Below are positions 15,982 through 24,510 of a stretch of DNA of 64,000 nucleotides, one piece after another. The translations under genes and the position numbers were made by a program. The notes beneath the pieces are model-generated. The model had not been told where the DNA came from. It made no database searches and was given only the letters and a program-made list of their open reading frames with translations. Source of the DNA: CAMTUW01 sp947085035 (GTDB lineage: Bacteria > Actinomycetota > Coriobacteriia > Anaerosomatales > PHET01); NCBI GenBank assembly GCA_947085035.1, contig CAMTUW010000003.1, positions 1 to 64,000 on the forward strand. Reading direction: 5' to 3'. Every line of letters starts with the position of its first letter. Position 1 is the first letter of the stretch.

Positions 15982-17145
15982 CTACTCCCTCCCCTCGGCG
16001 TATGCGTCATAGAGTTGCCAGAACGACCCCTGCCTGCGGGTGTCGTGATATGCGGCCCGACGGATCTCGTGATGGGCGCGCGAGTGCCGCCCCTCGGCGA
16101 TGAGCACCGCGGCGAGTCCGAACCGGGCCCGTACGAATGCGGGGTCCAGTTCGACCGCGCGCAGGTAGGCCTGCTTCGCCTGGCCGTAGCGTTGCAAGGA
16201 GAGCAAAGACTCCGCGAGGAGCACGTGCGGCATGGGCTGATCCGGTACCGCCTTGGCAAGCGCCCCGAAGACCCGTGCGGCGTTGCGGCTCAGGCCCGGA
16301 CGCTTGGCGAACGCGGCGCCCAACACGTAGACGGCGGTCGGCGTTTTGGTCGAGACGGCAAGCGCTCGCAAGGCGACCGCCATGGCCTCGTTGACCGCCT
16401 CCTGCTTCAGATACAGGTAGCCGGCCAGCGCGAGCGCCTCGGCGTCATCCGCGTCGTCGTCGAGGATGAGCCGAATGAGGTCGACCGCGTTGAAGAAGTC
16501 CTCCTCGAAGGCGAGGGAGAACGCGGCGTTGAGGCGGGAGTCGCGATCGGACGGCACGTCGATGGGGTCGGGTGCCGCGGCGCCGTCATCGTGGACCCCG
16601 GCGAGCGCGAAGAAGAAATCGTCTTGGCTCGGGTCTAGCTCACCGGCCTTGCGAAATCCCGGAAGCGCGGTCGCCATGCCCTCCTTCTTAAGTGCCGCCA
16701 CCGCGAGGTTGTACATCGCGCGCGCTTCGTGCGGATCCAGTTCGAGGGCCGTCTTCCACGCGCCGATCGCCTCCTCATCGAAGGCCGCGGCAGAGAACGC
16801 CTCGCCAAGCTGCACGTGCGCCGTCACCAGGTCGGGTACCACCTCGGCCAGCTCATGCCACACGAGAATCGACTGGTCCCAGTTCCCGCCGCGTCGGTCG
16901 TAGGCAAGCCCCAGCGACAGGTACGCGGGCGCGCAGCCGGGATCGAGCTCGATCGCGCGAGCGGCCGCGTGAATCGCCTCGTCGAAGAAATCGCCATCGA
17001 GGAACAGGTCCGAGAGCAAAGCGTGGACGAGAGGATCGCTCTCGTCGAGCCTGAGCGCCTCGTAGCACGCCTCGACAGCAGGAGCCACGTGCCCCTGGCG
17101 GGCAAGCCCCTCGGCGAGGAGTACCTGTCGCGGGCGCGGGCTCAC
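15982..17145 (-). CDS. Tetratricopeptide-repeat protein
   Basis: 387 residues made of roughly nine TPR-like helical pairs; canonical ones include AVEACYEALRLDESDPLVHALLSDLF-type, AIHAAARAIELDPGCAPAYLSLGLAY-type and QAKQAYLRAVELDPAFVRARFGLA-type units (consensus residues Leu/Gly/Ala/Pro at the usual spacing). No signal peptide or membrane helix. The start is GTG 17145, overlapping the stop of the corrinoid-protein gene (GTGA). TPR proteins are scaffolds; the partner is not evident, although the operon pairs it with a B12-binding protein and a glycosidase-like protein. Confidence 0.85.
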   Translation of the reverse strand: MSPRPRQVLLAEGLARQGHVAPAVEACYEALRLDESDPLVHALLSDLFLDGDFFDEAIHAAARAIELDPGCAPAYLSLGLAYDRRGGNWDQSILVWHELAEVVPDLVTAHVQLGEAFSAAAFDEEAIGAWKTALELDPHEARAMYNLAVAALKKEGMATALPGFRKAGELDPSQDDFFFALAGVHDDGAAAPDPIDVPSDRDSRLNAAFSLAFEEDFFNAVDLIRLILDDDADDAEALALAGYLYLKQEAVNEAMAVALRALAVSTKTPTAVYVLGAAFAKRPGLSRNAARVFGALAKAVPDQPMPHVLLAESLLSLQRYGQAKQAYLRAVELDPAFVRARFGLAAVLIAEGRHSRAHHEIRRAAYHDTRRQGSFWQLYDAYAEGRE

Positions 17146-17813
17146 TGGTCGCTTCCCGCCGAGACTGCGCCACCCGCGGCCGCCGTGACCTTCGCGACCA
17201 GCTTCAAGGCGCTTTCGGCACCGCGCACGACGCCGTTGGCGCCCACCTGCCTGGCGAGGCTGACGTCCGCTTCGAACGGGCCACCCGCGACGAACAGCAC
17301 GAGGTCGTCTCGCCCGCCCGCTGAAAACATCTCGCGCACGCGTGAGACGCTCGCTGCGGTTCCCATCATCTGAGCGAACACGATGACGATCCGCGCGCCG
17401 GTCTCCTCAGCCCGCTCGAGGAACTCGGCGGGGCGCACGTCGCTGCCCAGGTCGATCACGCGGTGCCCCGCTTCTTTGAGTGCAGCGGCCGCAACGTCTT
17501 TGTCGATCGTGTGGAGGTCACGGTGCATCGTGCCCAGAAGGATCGTGATCCCTGTGTCATGAGCGGTCGTGGGCGGCGTCACGAAACTCGTGATCTGCTC
17601 GGCGACGACCGCCGCTTGGGTGAAGGAGTACTCGTCGATCGCGCCGCTTGCCCATGAGCCGCCCAGAAGCGACATCGCCGGCGCGAACAGCGTGTCAAAC
17701 AGTCGGGTCTGCGCGACACCGGTGGCCTTGACCTGCTCGATGACTCCGATCGCCGCTGCCGGATCCTGGCTCACGAAGGCCTGGTACAGGCGTGCCGCAG
17801 CATCATCCGCCAT
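17142..17813 (-). CDS. Stand-alone corrinoid (B12)-binding protein
   Basis: 223 residues from the ATG at 17813 (AAAGGAGG upstream). Residues 1-80 are the helical cap of B12-binding modules (GGSWASGAIDEYSFTQAAVVAEQI, with the W..G...E pattern). Residues about 88-210 are the Rossmann B12 domain: GTMHRDLHTIDKDV, VIDLGSDVRPAEF, and VAGGPFEADVSLARQVGANG. The base-off ligand His 101 is present, but the usual D-x-H-x-x-G reads DLHTID, with Asp replacing the Gly. No methyltransferase or MerR domain is attached. It could be a corrinoid shuttle or a B12/light sensor; its place next to the cob operon is suggestive only. Confidence 0.83.
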   Translation of the reverse strand: MADDAAARLYQAFVSQDPAAAIGVIEQVKATGVAQTRLFDTLFAPAMSLLGGSWASGAIDEYSFTQAAVVAEQITSFVTPPTTAHDTGITILLGTMHRDLHTIDKDVAAAALKEAGHRVIDLGSDVRPAEFLERAEETGARIVIVFAQMMGTAASVSRVREMFSAGGRDDLVLFVAGGPFEADVSLARQVGANGVVRGAESALKLVAKVTAAAGGAVSAGSDQ

Positions 17814-17866
17814 CCCGTCCGGCCTCCTTTCCCTCAAACATCGTGTCGCACGACTGTTCATTCCCG

Positions 17867-17951
17867 TGGTGGCGGCGGTGGGATTCGAACCCACAAGCCT
17901 TTCGGCCAGCGGATTTTAAGTCCGCCTCCTGTGCCTTTCGGATACGCCGCC
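17867..17951 (-). tRNA. tRNA-Leu (anticodon TAA)
   Basis: 85 bases with encoded CCA. Acceptor stem GGCGGCG / CGCCGCC closes perfectly, anticodon arm GCGGA-CTTAAAA-TCCGC gives TAA, a long variable arm (GCTGGCCGAAAGGCTT) marks a class II tRNA, and the T-loop is GTTCGAATC. The 5' end directly abuts the ppx stop codon. Confidence 0.97.
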
Positions 17952-18911
17952 TCATCGACCCCGTTCACGCAGGTCGGCAAAGGTGCCACCCAGTATCCCA
18001 TACAGCACGTCGTGCTCGCTCACCGTCATGTGGCCAAGTCCGGACAGTGCGAGCACCGTCTCGAGGATGAGCGCGCCGGCAACGATCACGCCCGCCCGCT
18101 CAGGGTGCAGCCCCGTCACCGAGCGCCGCTCCTCCAGCGTGAGCGCAACAAGCATCTCGAGCAGGTCGGCGAGGTCAGAGCCTGACAGCTCGTACCCGTG
18201 CACCGCTTCGGCGTCGTAAGGATCAAGCGCGAGCCGGATGGCAGCGAGCGACGTCACGGTGCCGGCAAGCCCGATCATCTCTCGCGGCTTGGCGTCGAGT
18301 CGATCGAAGTAGGCGCGCATCTCGCGAGTCGCCCATTCGCGCGCGACGTCGAGTTCACCGGTCGTTGGCGGGTCGCCGTGCAGATACCTCTCGGTCATCC
18401 GCCGTGACCCCACGTCGATCGATCTGGCCGCGTCGATGCGCGTCTCGCGGACTCCGTCTCGCAGCTCCACGCTGCCAAGCACGAGCTCGGTCGAGCCGCC
18501 TCCGCTGTCCACGACCAAGAGTCCCTCACCGACGCGCGAGAACGTGGCGCCCGAAAACGCGAGCGCAGCCTCCTCGACACCGTCGATTATCATCGTCTCG
18601 GTCCCTCGGACGGCGAGCAGCGCGCGGAACTCCTCGCCGTTGTCGGCGTCGCGGCTGGCGCTCGTCGCAACGGCGCTCGTGCGCTCCGCCCCGTACTCGC
18701 CGATTCTCACGACATAGTCGGCGACGACATCGGCCACCCGTCGCATCGCTTCATCGGCGAGCCGCCCGCTGCGTGCGAGGCCCTCGCCCAGATGCGTGAT
18801 GTCGGTCGAACGGTAGACCTCGGTGATCGCATCAGCGCCCACGTCGGCGATGAGCAACCGCGAGGTCACGGTTCCCAGATCGATCGCCGCGAGCCGCCGT
18901 GTCTCAGTCAC
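17952..18911 (-). CDS. ppx: Ppx/GppA-family exopolyphosphatase/pppGpp phosphohydrolase
   Basis: 319 residues from GTG 18911 (GAGGAG upstream). Actin-fold ATPase motifs: AAIDLGTVTSRLLIADV (phosphate 1), STDITHLGEGL, VVDSGGGSTEL (phosphate 2) and GLAGTVTSLAA near residue 225. This is the short actinobacterial Ppx form without HD domain. It degrades polyphosphate or pppGpp. The start overlaps the DUF501 stop by eight bases, and the stop codon is immediately followed by tRNA-Leu. Confidence 0.93.
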   Translation of the reverse strand: MTETRRLAAIDLGTVTSRLLIADVGADAITEVYRSTDITHLGEGLARSGRLADEAMRRVADVVADYVVRIGEYGAERTSAVATSASRDADNGEEFRALLAVRGTETMIIDGVEEAALAFSGATFSRVGEGLLVVDSGGGSTELVLGSVELRDGVRETRIDAARSIDVGSRRMTERYLHGDPPTTGELDVAREWATREMRAYFDRLDAKPREMIGLAGTVTSLAAIRLALDPYDAEAVHGYELSGSDLADLLEMLVALTLEERRSVTGLHPERAGVIVAGALILETVLALSGLGHMTVSEHDVLYGILGGTFADLRERGR

Positions 18912-19413
18912 AGGAGCGCTCCTCGCATCTTGCGTCAGGACAGGAGTCCCCGGTGAGCGCGAGCACCTCGGCGCCAACAGGATCATCCACGCCCGCGAGC
19001 GCGAGCGCGACGTGCGCGTGCAGGCACTTGACCAGCAGTGGATCGCGCTGACCCGCGAGCCCGACGCTGGCGCACGCATCGTCTCCCCCGGACTCAGCCG
19101 ATCGCAGAAGCCTCATCTGGGCGTCAGCCGCACGAAGGGCCACGGCCAGCTCCGGTTCGCTCGCCACACGTGTCGCCCAGCGAGCCACAGCGCCGCCCGA
19201 TTCGAGAGTCGCGACCTGCTCGCTCAGGAACGGGCAGGTCAGCCAGGCCCATGTGGGAAACGGAGTCCCGTCTTCGAGCCGTGAGGGCGAGGCGATCACC
19301 GTGGGATACCCGTGGCGACACCGCGAGACAACGCGCCACGGAGCGCGAGGCATCCGGCCGATCTGTGACTCGACCAGCCTCGCTTCAAGTGTGATGGGCT
19401 CGTTTCGCGTCAC
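18904..19413 (-). CDS. DUF501 family protein
   Basis: 169 residues from GTG 19413 (GTGA overlap with the ftsB-like stop). LVESQIGRMPRAPWRVVSRCRHGYP-type opening, PTWAWLTCPFLSEQVATLESGG, and a C-terminal GLAGQRDPLLVKCLHAHVALALAG match DUF501. The function is unknown; the gene is a conserved neighbour of eno, ftsB/divIC and ppx in Actinobacteria, which is how I place it. Cys and His residues in the CLHAH and RCRHGYP segments are conserved in the family and could be catalytic or metal-binding. Confidence 0.9.
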   Translation of the reverse strand: MTRNEPITLEARLVESQIGRMPRAPWRVVSRCRHGYPTVIASPSRLEDGTPFPTWAWLTCPFLSEQVATLESGGAVARWATRVASEPELAVALRAADAQMRLLRSAESGGDDACASVGLAGQRDPLLVKCLHAHVALALAGVDDPVGAEVLALTGDSCPDARCEERSCD

Positions 19414-19940
19414 TGCACCTGGAAGACGAAGTCGAGAAGCGCGGTCCACTGGTCGTCCGACCCGGTGGGTGTGTAGTCGCTGTCGATGCGAGGGCGCTTC
19501 GCCTTGCTCGGCTGCATGGACTCGGGCAGGCCTTGTACGACGGCGATGCTCTCGCCCCGCTTGACCAGACCGAGTCGCGTCCGGGCGTAGTCCTCGACGC
19601 CTTCGGGGGTTCTGAGCCGCTCGACCTCCTTGCTCAGGCGAACGTTGCGGGCCTCAAGCGCGGCGAATTCGTTCTCGAGCCGAGCCAGGTCCCTCGCCTC
19701 ACGGTACTGCACACGAGCAACGGGATAGTAGGTGAACACGAAGACGGTGACGACCAGAAGAATCACCAGCGGCGCCACCCACCAACCGTTTCCCGGCGCG
19801 TCGCATGAGCGAGTGGTCGCGACGGCTCGCTTCGCAGAGGTCTTCGGGGTGCGCGCAGAAGTCGTCGCGCGCGCTCCACCGTTTGTGGTGGATCGCCGCG
19901 TCGTCGCTGAAGCCCCATGTCGCGTGTTTCTCGGTATCAT
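19410..19940 (-). CDS. Septum formation initiator (FtsB/DivIC-like)
   Basis: 176 residues with an alkaline Ser/Thr/Arg-rich cytoplasmic tail, one membrane helix (WWVAPLVILLVVTVFVFTYY), then a leucine-zipper-like coiled coil (ARLENEFAALEARNVRLSKEVERL) and the family motif RTPEGVEDYARTRLGLVKRGE. FtsB/DivIC binds FtsL and FtsQ in the divisome. The start is uncertain; ATGs at 19940 and 19973 are both possible. A LexA-like box lies upstream at 20062-20077. Confidence 0.87.
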   Translation of the reverse strand: MIPRNTRHGASATTRRSTTNGGARATTSARTPKTSAKRAVATTRSCDAPGNGWWVAPLVILLVVTVFVFTYYPVARVQYREARDLARLENEFAALEARNVRLSKEVERLRTPEGVEDYARTRLGLVKRGESIAVVQGLPESMQPSKAKRPRIDSDYTPTGSDDQWTALLDFVFQVQ

Positions 19941-20061
19941 GCGCCCTGAGAAGTCCTGTAGGAAGGCCAGCATCTCGATGCGGTAGCGTCGTCCGCATCG
20001 ACTCGATGGTAGCACCATTCCAGGCGCATGTCGTCTAGATGTCTACTTGAGGTTCACTGAT

Positions 20062-20077
20062 ACGAACAGGTGTTTGT
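20062..20077. promoter_or_regulatory. Candidate LexA (SOS) box upstream of the ftsB-like gene
   Basis: ACGAACAGGTGTTTGT matches the Gram-positive SOS consensus CGAAC-RNRY-GTTYg at nearly all positions (CGAAC aggt GTTTG) but is less symmetric than the one at 38153. It lies in the 152-base gap between the pyk stop and the ftsB-like ATG. The rest of this gap shows nothing notable. Confidence 0.4.
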
Positions 20078-20092
20078 GCTTCATCGACGGGG

Positions 20093-21487
20093 CTACAGCG
20101 TGTGCACGTGGATGAAGTCAGTGCCCCCCGGCACACTCGACCCGAGCCCTGCCGTGACGGCGATACGGTCTCCGGGGCCCGCGATTCCCGCCGCCCGAAC
20201 CGCGACCATCGCAGCGTCGAGCAGCGCTCCTGTGTCGGTTGGCAGCGAAGCCGTGAGGGTCTGGACGCCCCAGATAAGCGAGAGACGACGAGCGACCGCC
20301 GGAGTCGGAGCGATGGCCACGATCGGAGTCTGCGGCCGATACCGCGAGACCGCGAGCGCCGTCGCCCCCGATTGCGTCATGGTGACGATAGCCGCCAGAT
20401 CGAGTTCCGAGGCCAGATCGCTCACCGCGGCACTGACCGCGGCCTGCACATCGTTTCGAAGTCCCGGGTACGGCGGACCGACCGGCGGCGCGGCATCTTC
20501 AGCCGCCTCGGCGATACGCGCCATCGTGAGGACCGATTCCACCGGGTAGGCGCCCACGGCGGTCTCGCCCGAGAGCATCACGGCATCCGCCCGCCCGAAG
20601 ATGGCATTGGCGACATCGCTCGCCTCCGCGCGTGTGGGACGCGGACGCTCGCGCATCGAATCGAGCATCTCGGTGGCGATGATCACCGGTTTTCTCAGTG
20701 CGCGGGCCGCCGTCACTATCCGGCGCTGCAGCACCGGGACGCGCTCCGGCGAAGTCTCGACGGCCAAATCACCCCGGGCCACCATGACCGCATCGGCCGC
20801 CTCGATGATCGCCTCCAAGTCGTCGGCCGCCTCGTGTTTCTCGATCTTGGCGACGATCGGGATCGGCATGTCTCCCATGAGCGCCCGCAACGCCTCCACG
20901 TCAGCGGCTGTGCGCACGAACGACTGTCCGATCCAGTCGATCCCGTTGGCAAGCGCCCATGTGATGAGCTCGACATCGCGTGGCGTGATCGGCTGGACCG
21001 ACAGCGTCACTCCGGGCACGTTCACGCCCTTGCGGCTCTGTAACACCCCACCGGTCACAACGCGTGTCAGCACGCCGTCCTCGCTCGCCGATTCGACCAC
21101 GAGCTCGATGCGGCCGTCGTCGATGAGGATGCGATCCGAAACCCGCACGTCGCTGGCGAGTCCCCGGTGGGTGACGCACGCACGGGTCGCGTCGCCGACA
21201 CACTCTGTGAACGCGAGTGTGAACGCGCCGCCCGCCTCGAGCACGGTACCTGCGGCCATCTCGCCAACGCGCAGTTTCGGACCCGGCAGGTCGAGCAGGA
21301 CCCCTATGTCGCGCCCCGCCCCTTCGGCCGCCGCCCGTACCGCCGAAAGCCGCTTCTCAAGCTCGGTCACATCGGAGTGGGCGCCGTTCAGGCGAACGAC
21401 GTCGACCCCCGCCGCGATGACTTGTGCGAGCACATCTTGCGGGTCCGTGGAGGGTCCGAGCGTGACGACGATCCTCGTGCGCCGCAT
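20093..21487 (-). CDS. pyk: Pyruvate kinase
   Basis: 464 residues. Catalytic and binding segments: RIVVTLGPSTDPQ, VVRLNGAHSD (usually RLNFSHG; here Asn-Gly-Ala-His), LLDLPGPKLRVG, DIGIGQSF-type SFV, IVAKIEKHEAADDLEAI, VMVARGDLAVE, VIIATEMLDSM, RAEASDVANAIFGRADAVMLSGETAVG. It converts PEP and ADP to pyruvate and ATP. PfyK-type C-terminal PEP-utiliser domain is absent. ATG 21487 has AGGGGAC upstream. The gene is in the glycolytic run with eno. The atypical GAHSD at the RLN motif (Phe-Ser replaced by Gly-Ala) is worth noting. Confidence 0.95.
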   Translation of the reverse strand: MRRTRIVVTLGPSTDPQDVLAQVIAAGVDVVRLNGAHSDVTELEKRLSAVRAAAEGAGRDIGVLLDLPGPKLRVGEMAAGTVLEAGGAFTLAFTECVGDATRACVTHRGLASDVRVSDRILIDDGRIELVVESASEDGVLTRVVTGGVLQSRKGVNVPGVTLSVQPITPRDVELITWALANGIDWIGQSFVRTAADVEALRALMGDMPIPIVAKIEKHEAADDLEAIIEAADAVMVARGDLAVETSPERVPVLQRRIVTAARALRKPVIIATEMLDSMRERPRPTRAEASDVANAIFGRADAVMLSGETAVGAYPVESVLTMARIAEAAEDAAPPVGPPYPGLRNDVQAAVSAAVSDLASELDLAAIVTMTQSGATALAVSRYRPQTPIVAIAPTPAVARRLSLIWGVQTLTASLPTDTGALLDAAMVAVRAAGIAGPGDRIAVTAGLGSSVPGGTDFIHVHTL

Positions 21488-21495
21488 GATGTCCC

Positions 21496-22386
21496 CTAGT
21501 CGACGTGTTTGGGCAGTCTCACAAGTTGGATACCCTCGTCTACACGCCGCACGGTCAATTCGTCTCGAGCGAGTCGGTGAGCGGCGGTACGAAGATTCCC
21601 GTAGAGCCGCTCGATCCCCCCGGCTTCGGTGCGTAACAGAATGGCGCGATCTCCCCCCGCGAGGAAGTAGCGCACCAACCGAGTGGCCGCCCCCCGAGGC
21701 GCGGGATACGGCACTTCAAGCGAGCGCGCCTCGACCTCCCACGATTCGTCCGCTTCGCACCGCTGACACCACTTCTCGACGCCTGCCACTAATATGATCG
21801 CTCTTCGTTGTCCGCGCTCCCCGCATTCACCGCTCGTGACGACACGAACGCGCACATCGAAACTCTGGATGGCCGCCGAGCGGGCGAGATACGCCCAGTC
21901 CATGGACCCGTCGTCATCGAGGAGCATCACGATGCGATCGCGCACGTGGACGGCGAGCATGTTGAGCAGGGTGAGAAGCCCCATGCCGCGTCGCGGGGTG
22001 AACGTCACGACGGCGTTGTCGAACACCGCGGCCTCGGTGAGGTCCTCCACCATCCCGAGCATGGTGGCGAGCTTCGGGTCGTTGGCGACGTCACTCACGA
22101 GCATGCGTCGCAGCAAGCCTTCCGAAGGCTCCAGAGCGATGAGCGAGTCAGCCCGCGTCAGAAGCGGACGAGTGAGAAGCCCCGTCGCCGCGCCCACTTC
22201 GAGCAGTGTCGAGCTGTAGGGAACCTCTTCGAGCAGCGCCTCGACCAGCTCTGGAAAGACACGCTCCTGACCGAACGCGTGATCGTAGCTGTTCGCGAGG
22301 CGCTCACGATGCGCCAAGGCGAACTCCAGCGGCATGCCGAAGCGTCTCTCCTCGGCTGTCGGTCCGTGTGACCCGCGCTCGCTCAC
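21496..22386 (-). CDS. Class I SAM-dependent methyltransferase-like protein
   Basis: 296 residues from GTG 22386 (GAGGAG six bases upstream); a GTG at 22419 is an alternative without ribosome site. SAM motif I is TLLEVGAATGLLTRPLLTRA (about residues 60-79 of this start), followed by IALEPSEGLLRRM and a motif near DNAVVTFTPRRGMGLLTLLNMLA. The C-terminal half contains CQRCE and a run of basic residues. I cannot name the substrate. It lies between eno and pyk and is likely co-transcribed. Confidence 0.65.
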   Translation of the reverse strand: MSERGSHGPTAEERRFGMPLEFALAHRERLANSYDHAFGQERVFPELVEALLEEVPYSSTLLEVGAATGLLTRPLLTRADSLIALEPSEGLLRRMLVSDVANDPKLATMLGMVEDLTEAAVFDNAVVTFTPRRGMGLLTLLNMLAVHVRDRIVMLLDDDGSMDWAYLARSAAIQSFDVRVRVVTSGECGERGQRRAIILVAGVEKWCQRCEADESWEVEARSLEVPYPAPRGAATRLVRYFLAGGDRAILLRTEAGGIERLYGNLRTAAHRLARDELTVRRVDEGIQLVRLPKHVD

Positions 22387-22419
22387 GTCACGCTCCTCAT
22401 TCGCCGGACGACCGGACAC

Positions 22420-23712
22420 TCAGCCCCGAAGGTTGTAAAAGACATCCGAACCGAGATACGAGGCGGACTCGGCGAGCTCCTCTTCGATGCGCAGCAGGCG
22501 ATTGTACTTCGCGACACGGTCACTGCGTGCCGGCGCCCCGGTCTTGATCTGGCCGGCGTTCGTGGCAACGGCGAGGTCGGCGATCGTGGTGTCCTCGGTC
22601 TCGCCCGAACGGTGACTGATTACGCAGGTGTAACCGGCCTGCTTGGCGGTCTCGATCGCGTCCAGGGTCTCTGTGAGCGAGCCGATCTGGTTGACCTTGA
22701 TGAGGATCGAGTTGGCCACTCCCATCGCGATGCCGCGCTTGAGCCTGTCGGTATTGGTGACGAAGAGGTCGTCTCCCACCAGCTGGACCTTCGCGCCCAG
22801 TCGGTCGGTGAGGAGCTTCCAGCCGTCCCAGTCGTCCTCGGCCATGCCGTCCTCGATGCTGATGATCGGGTAGCGCGCGACCAAGTCGGCCCAGAAGTCG
22901 ACCATCTCGGCACTGTTGAGCTCGCGTCCTTCGCCTGCCAGCACGTAGACGCCGCGCGCCTCGTCGTAGATCTCGGTCGTGGCGGGGTCGAGCGCGATCA
23001 TCACCTGGTCGCCTGGCGAGTAGCCCGCCTTCTCGACCGCTTCGACGACCAGCACGAGCGCCGCTTCATTGCTGTCGAGGTTCGGCGCGAAACCGCCCTC
23101 GTCGCCAACTCCCGTTGCCAGGCCACGATCCTGCAACACCTTCTTGAGCGTGTGGTAGATCTCGGCGCACCAGCGCAGCCCCTCGGCGAACGTCGGAGCG
23201 CCCACCGGCATGATCATGAACTCCTGCAGGTCGACGTTGTTGTCGGCGTGCGCACCACCGTTGAGGATGTTCATCATCGGCACCGGCAGGACATGGGCGT
23301 TGGCACCGCCCACGTAGCTGTAGAGCGTGAGTCCGGTCGACTCGGCCGCCGCCCTTGCACACGCGAGCGAGACTCCGAGCACCGCGTTCGCGCCCAGGTT
23401 CGCCTTGTTCGACGTCCCGTCAAGCTCGATCAGCAACGCGTCGACGGAGCGCTGATCGGTGGCGTCGAGGCCGACGACCTCATCGGCGATGGGCCCGTTG
23501 ACGTTGTTGACAGCGGTGCGCACTCCCCGGCCCAGGTAGCGGTTCGCGTCGCCGTCGCGCAGCTCAGCGGCCTCAAACGCCCCGGTGGACGCCCCGGAGG
23601 GCACGGCCGCACGGCCGAAACTGTCATCGTCGAGCACGACCTCGACCTCGACGGTCGGATTACCGCGCGAATCGAGAATCTCCCGAGCGTGGACGTCGAC
23701 GATCATGCTCAT
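22420..23712 (-). CDS. eno: Enolase
   Basis: 430 residues, full length. Begins IVDVHAREILDSRGNPTVEVEV, has VPSGASTGAFEAAELRDGD, MMNILNGGAHADNNVDLQEFMIMP, GDEGGFAPNL, SIEDGMAEDDWDGWKLLT, LVGDDLFVTN, IKVNQIGSLTET and CVISHRSGETEDTTIADLAV. It converts 2-phosphoglycerate to PEP. The ATG at 23712 overlaps the mazG stop (ATGA). Confidence 0.98.
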   Translation of the reverse strand: MSMIVDVHAREILDSRGNPTVEVEVVLDDDSFGRAAVPSGASTGAFEAAELRDGDANRYLGRGVRTAVNNVNGPIADEVVGLDATDQRSVDALLIELDGTSNKANLGANAVLGVSLACARAAAESTGLTLYSYVGGANAHVLPVPMMNILNGGAHADNNVDLQEFMIMPVGAPTFAEGLRWCAEIYHTLKKVLQDRGLATGVGDEGGFAPNLDSNEAALVLVVEAVEKAGYSPGDQVMIALDPATTEIYDEARGVYVLAGEGRELNSAEMVDFWADLVARYPIISIEDGMAEDDWDGWKLLTDRLGAKVQLVGDDLFVTNTDRLKRGIAMGVANSILIKVNQIGSLTETLDAIETAKQAGYTCVISHRSGETEDTTIADLAVATNAGQIKTGAPARSDRVAKYNRLLRIEEELAESASYLGSDVFYNLRG

Positions 23713-24509
23713 GATGTGTACTCCTCTTCTTTGGCCCTCTGCCAGAGCGCCTCTTGCTCGGCAAGTGTCATCCCAGCGACATCACGCCCGTCTTCGGATG
23801 CGAACCCTTCCATCGCCGACCAGCGCGTCCGGAACTTCTCACAGGTTCCGCGAAGCGCCGCCTCGGCGTCGATGCCTTGCTTGCGCGCCAAGTTCACCAG
23901 CGTGAACAGGATGTCGCCGATCTCGTCGGCCGCCTCACGGCTACCCGGCTCGGTCTGAGCGAACTCGGCCACTTCCTCGTTCAGCTTGTCGATGACGCCC
24001 TCAAGGGTATCCCACTCAAAGCCTGCGGCGACCGCTTTTCTCGAGATGGTCTGCGCGAGCATGAGCGCCGGCATGCCCCGGGCGACGTCGTCGAGCAACC
24101 CGGTGCCCTTCTCGGCCTTCTCGGCGCGCTTGATGCGATCCCATGTGGCCACTACCTCATGAGAGGTCGTGGCTTCGTGGGCACCGAAGACGTGCGGGTG
24201 CCGTCGCACGATCTTGCGCGTGATCCCGGCCACGACCTCGTCGAGCGTGAACTCGCCTTCGTCGGAGGCTATCTGCGATTGGAGCACCACCTGCAAAAGC
24301 ACGTCGCCGAGCTCCTCTGCAAGCCCGGCGACGTCATCGGTCTCTATGGCGTGGACGGCCTCGTAGGCCTCTTCCAACATGTGCTTCGCGATCGAGCTGT
24401 GGGTCTGCTCGCGGTCCCACGGGCACCCACCAGGCCCTCTGAGCCTTGCGATGACCTCGACGAACCGGCCGAGGCCGTGAGGGTCGCTGCGCTCGTCTTG
24501 GCTCGTCAC
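23709..24509 (-). CDS. mazG: MazG nucleoside triphosphate pyrophosphohydrolase
   Basis: 266 residues with two MazG helical units. The first carries the Mg-binding EExxE/D signature (KHMLEEAYEAVHAIETDD, EELGDVLLQVVLQSQIA) after GGCPWDREQTHSSI; the second has LNEEVAEFAQT and EIGDILFTLVNLARKQGIDAEAALR. Hydrolyses (d)NTPs to NMP and PPi, a house-cleaning function. GTG start at 24509, one base from the stop of the foldase gene. Confidence 0.95.
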   Translation of the reverse strand: MTSQDERSDPHGLGRFVEVIARLRGPGGCPWDREQTHSSIAKHMLEEAYEAVHAIETDDVAGLAEELGDVLLQVVLQSQIASDEGEFTLDEVVAGITRKIVRRHPHVFGAHEATTSHEVVATWDRIKRAEKAEKGTGLLDDVARGMPALMLAQTISRKAVAAGFEWDTLEGVIDKLNEEVAEFAQTEPGSREAADEIGDILFTLVNLARKQGIDAEAALRGTCEKFRTRWSAMEGFASEDGRDVAGMTLAEQEALWQRAKEEEYTS

Positions 24510-24510
24510 G

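Noticed and set aside
22612..23958. Plus-strand 448-codon frame opposite eno and mazG
   Set aside because: Shadow frame of two highly conserved genes.
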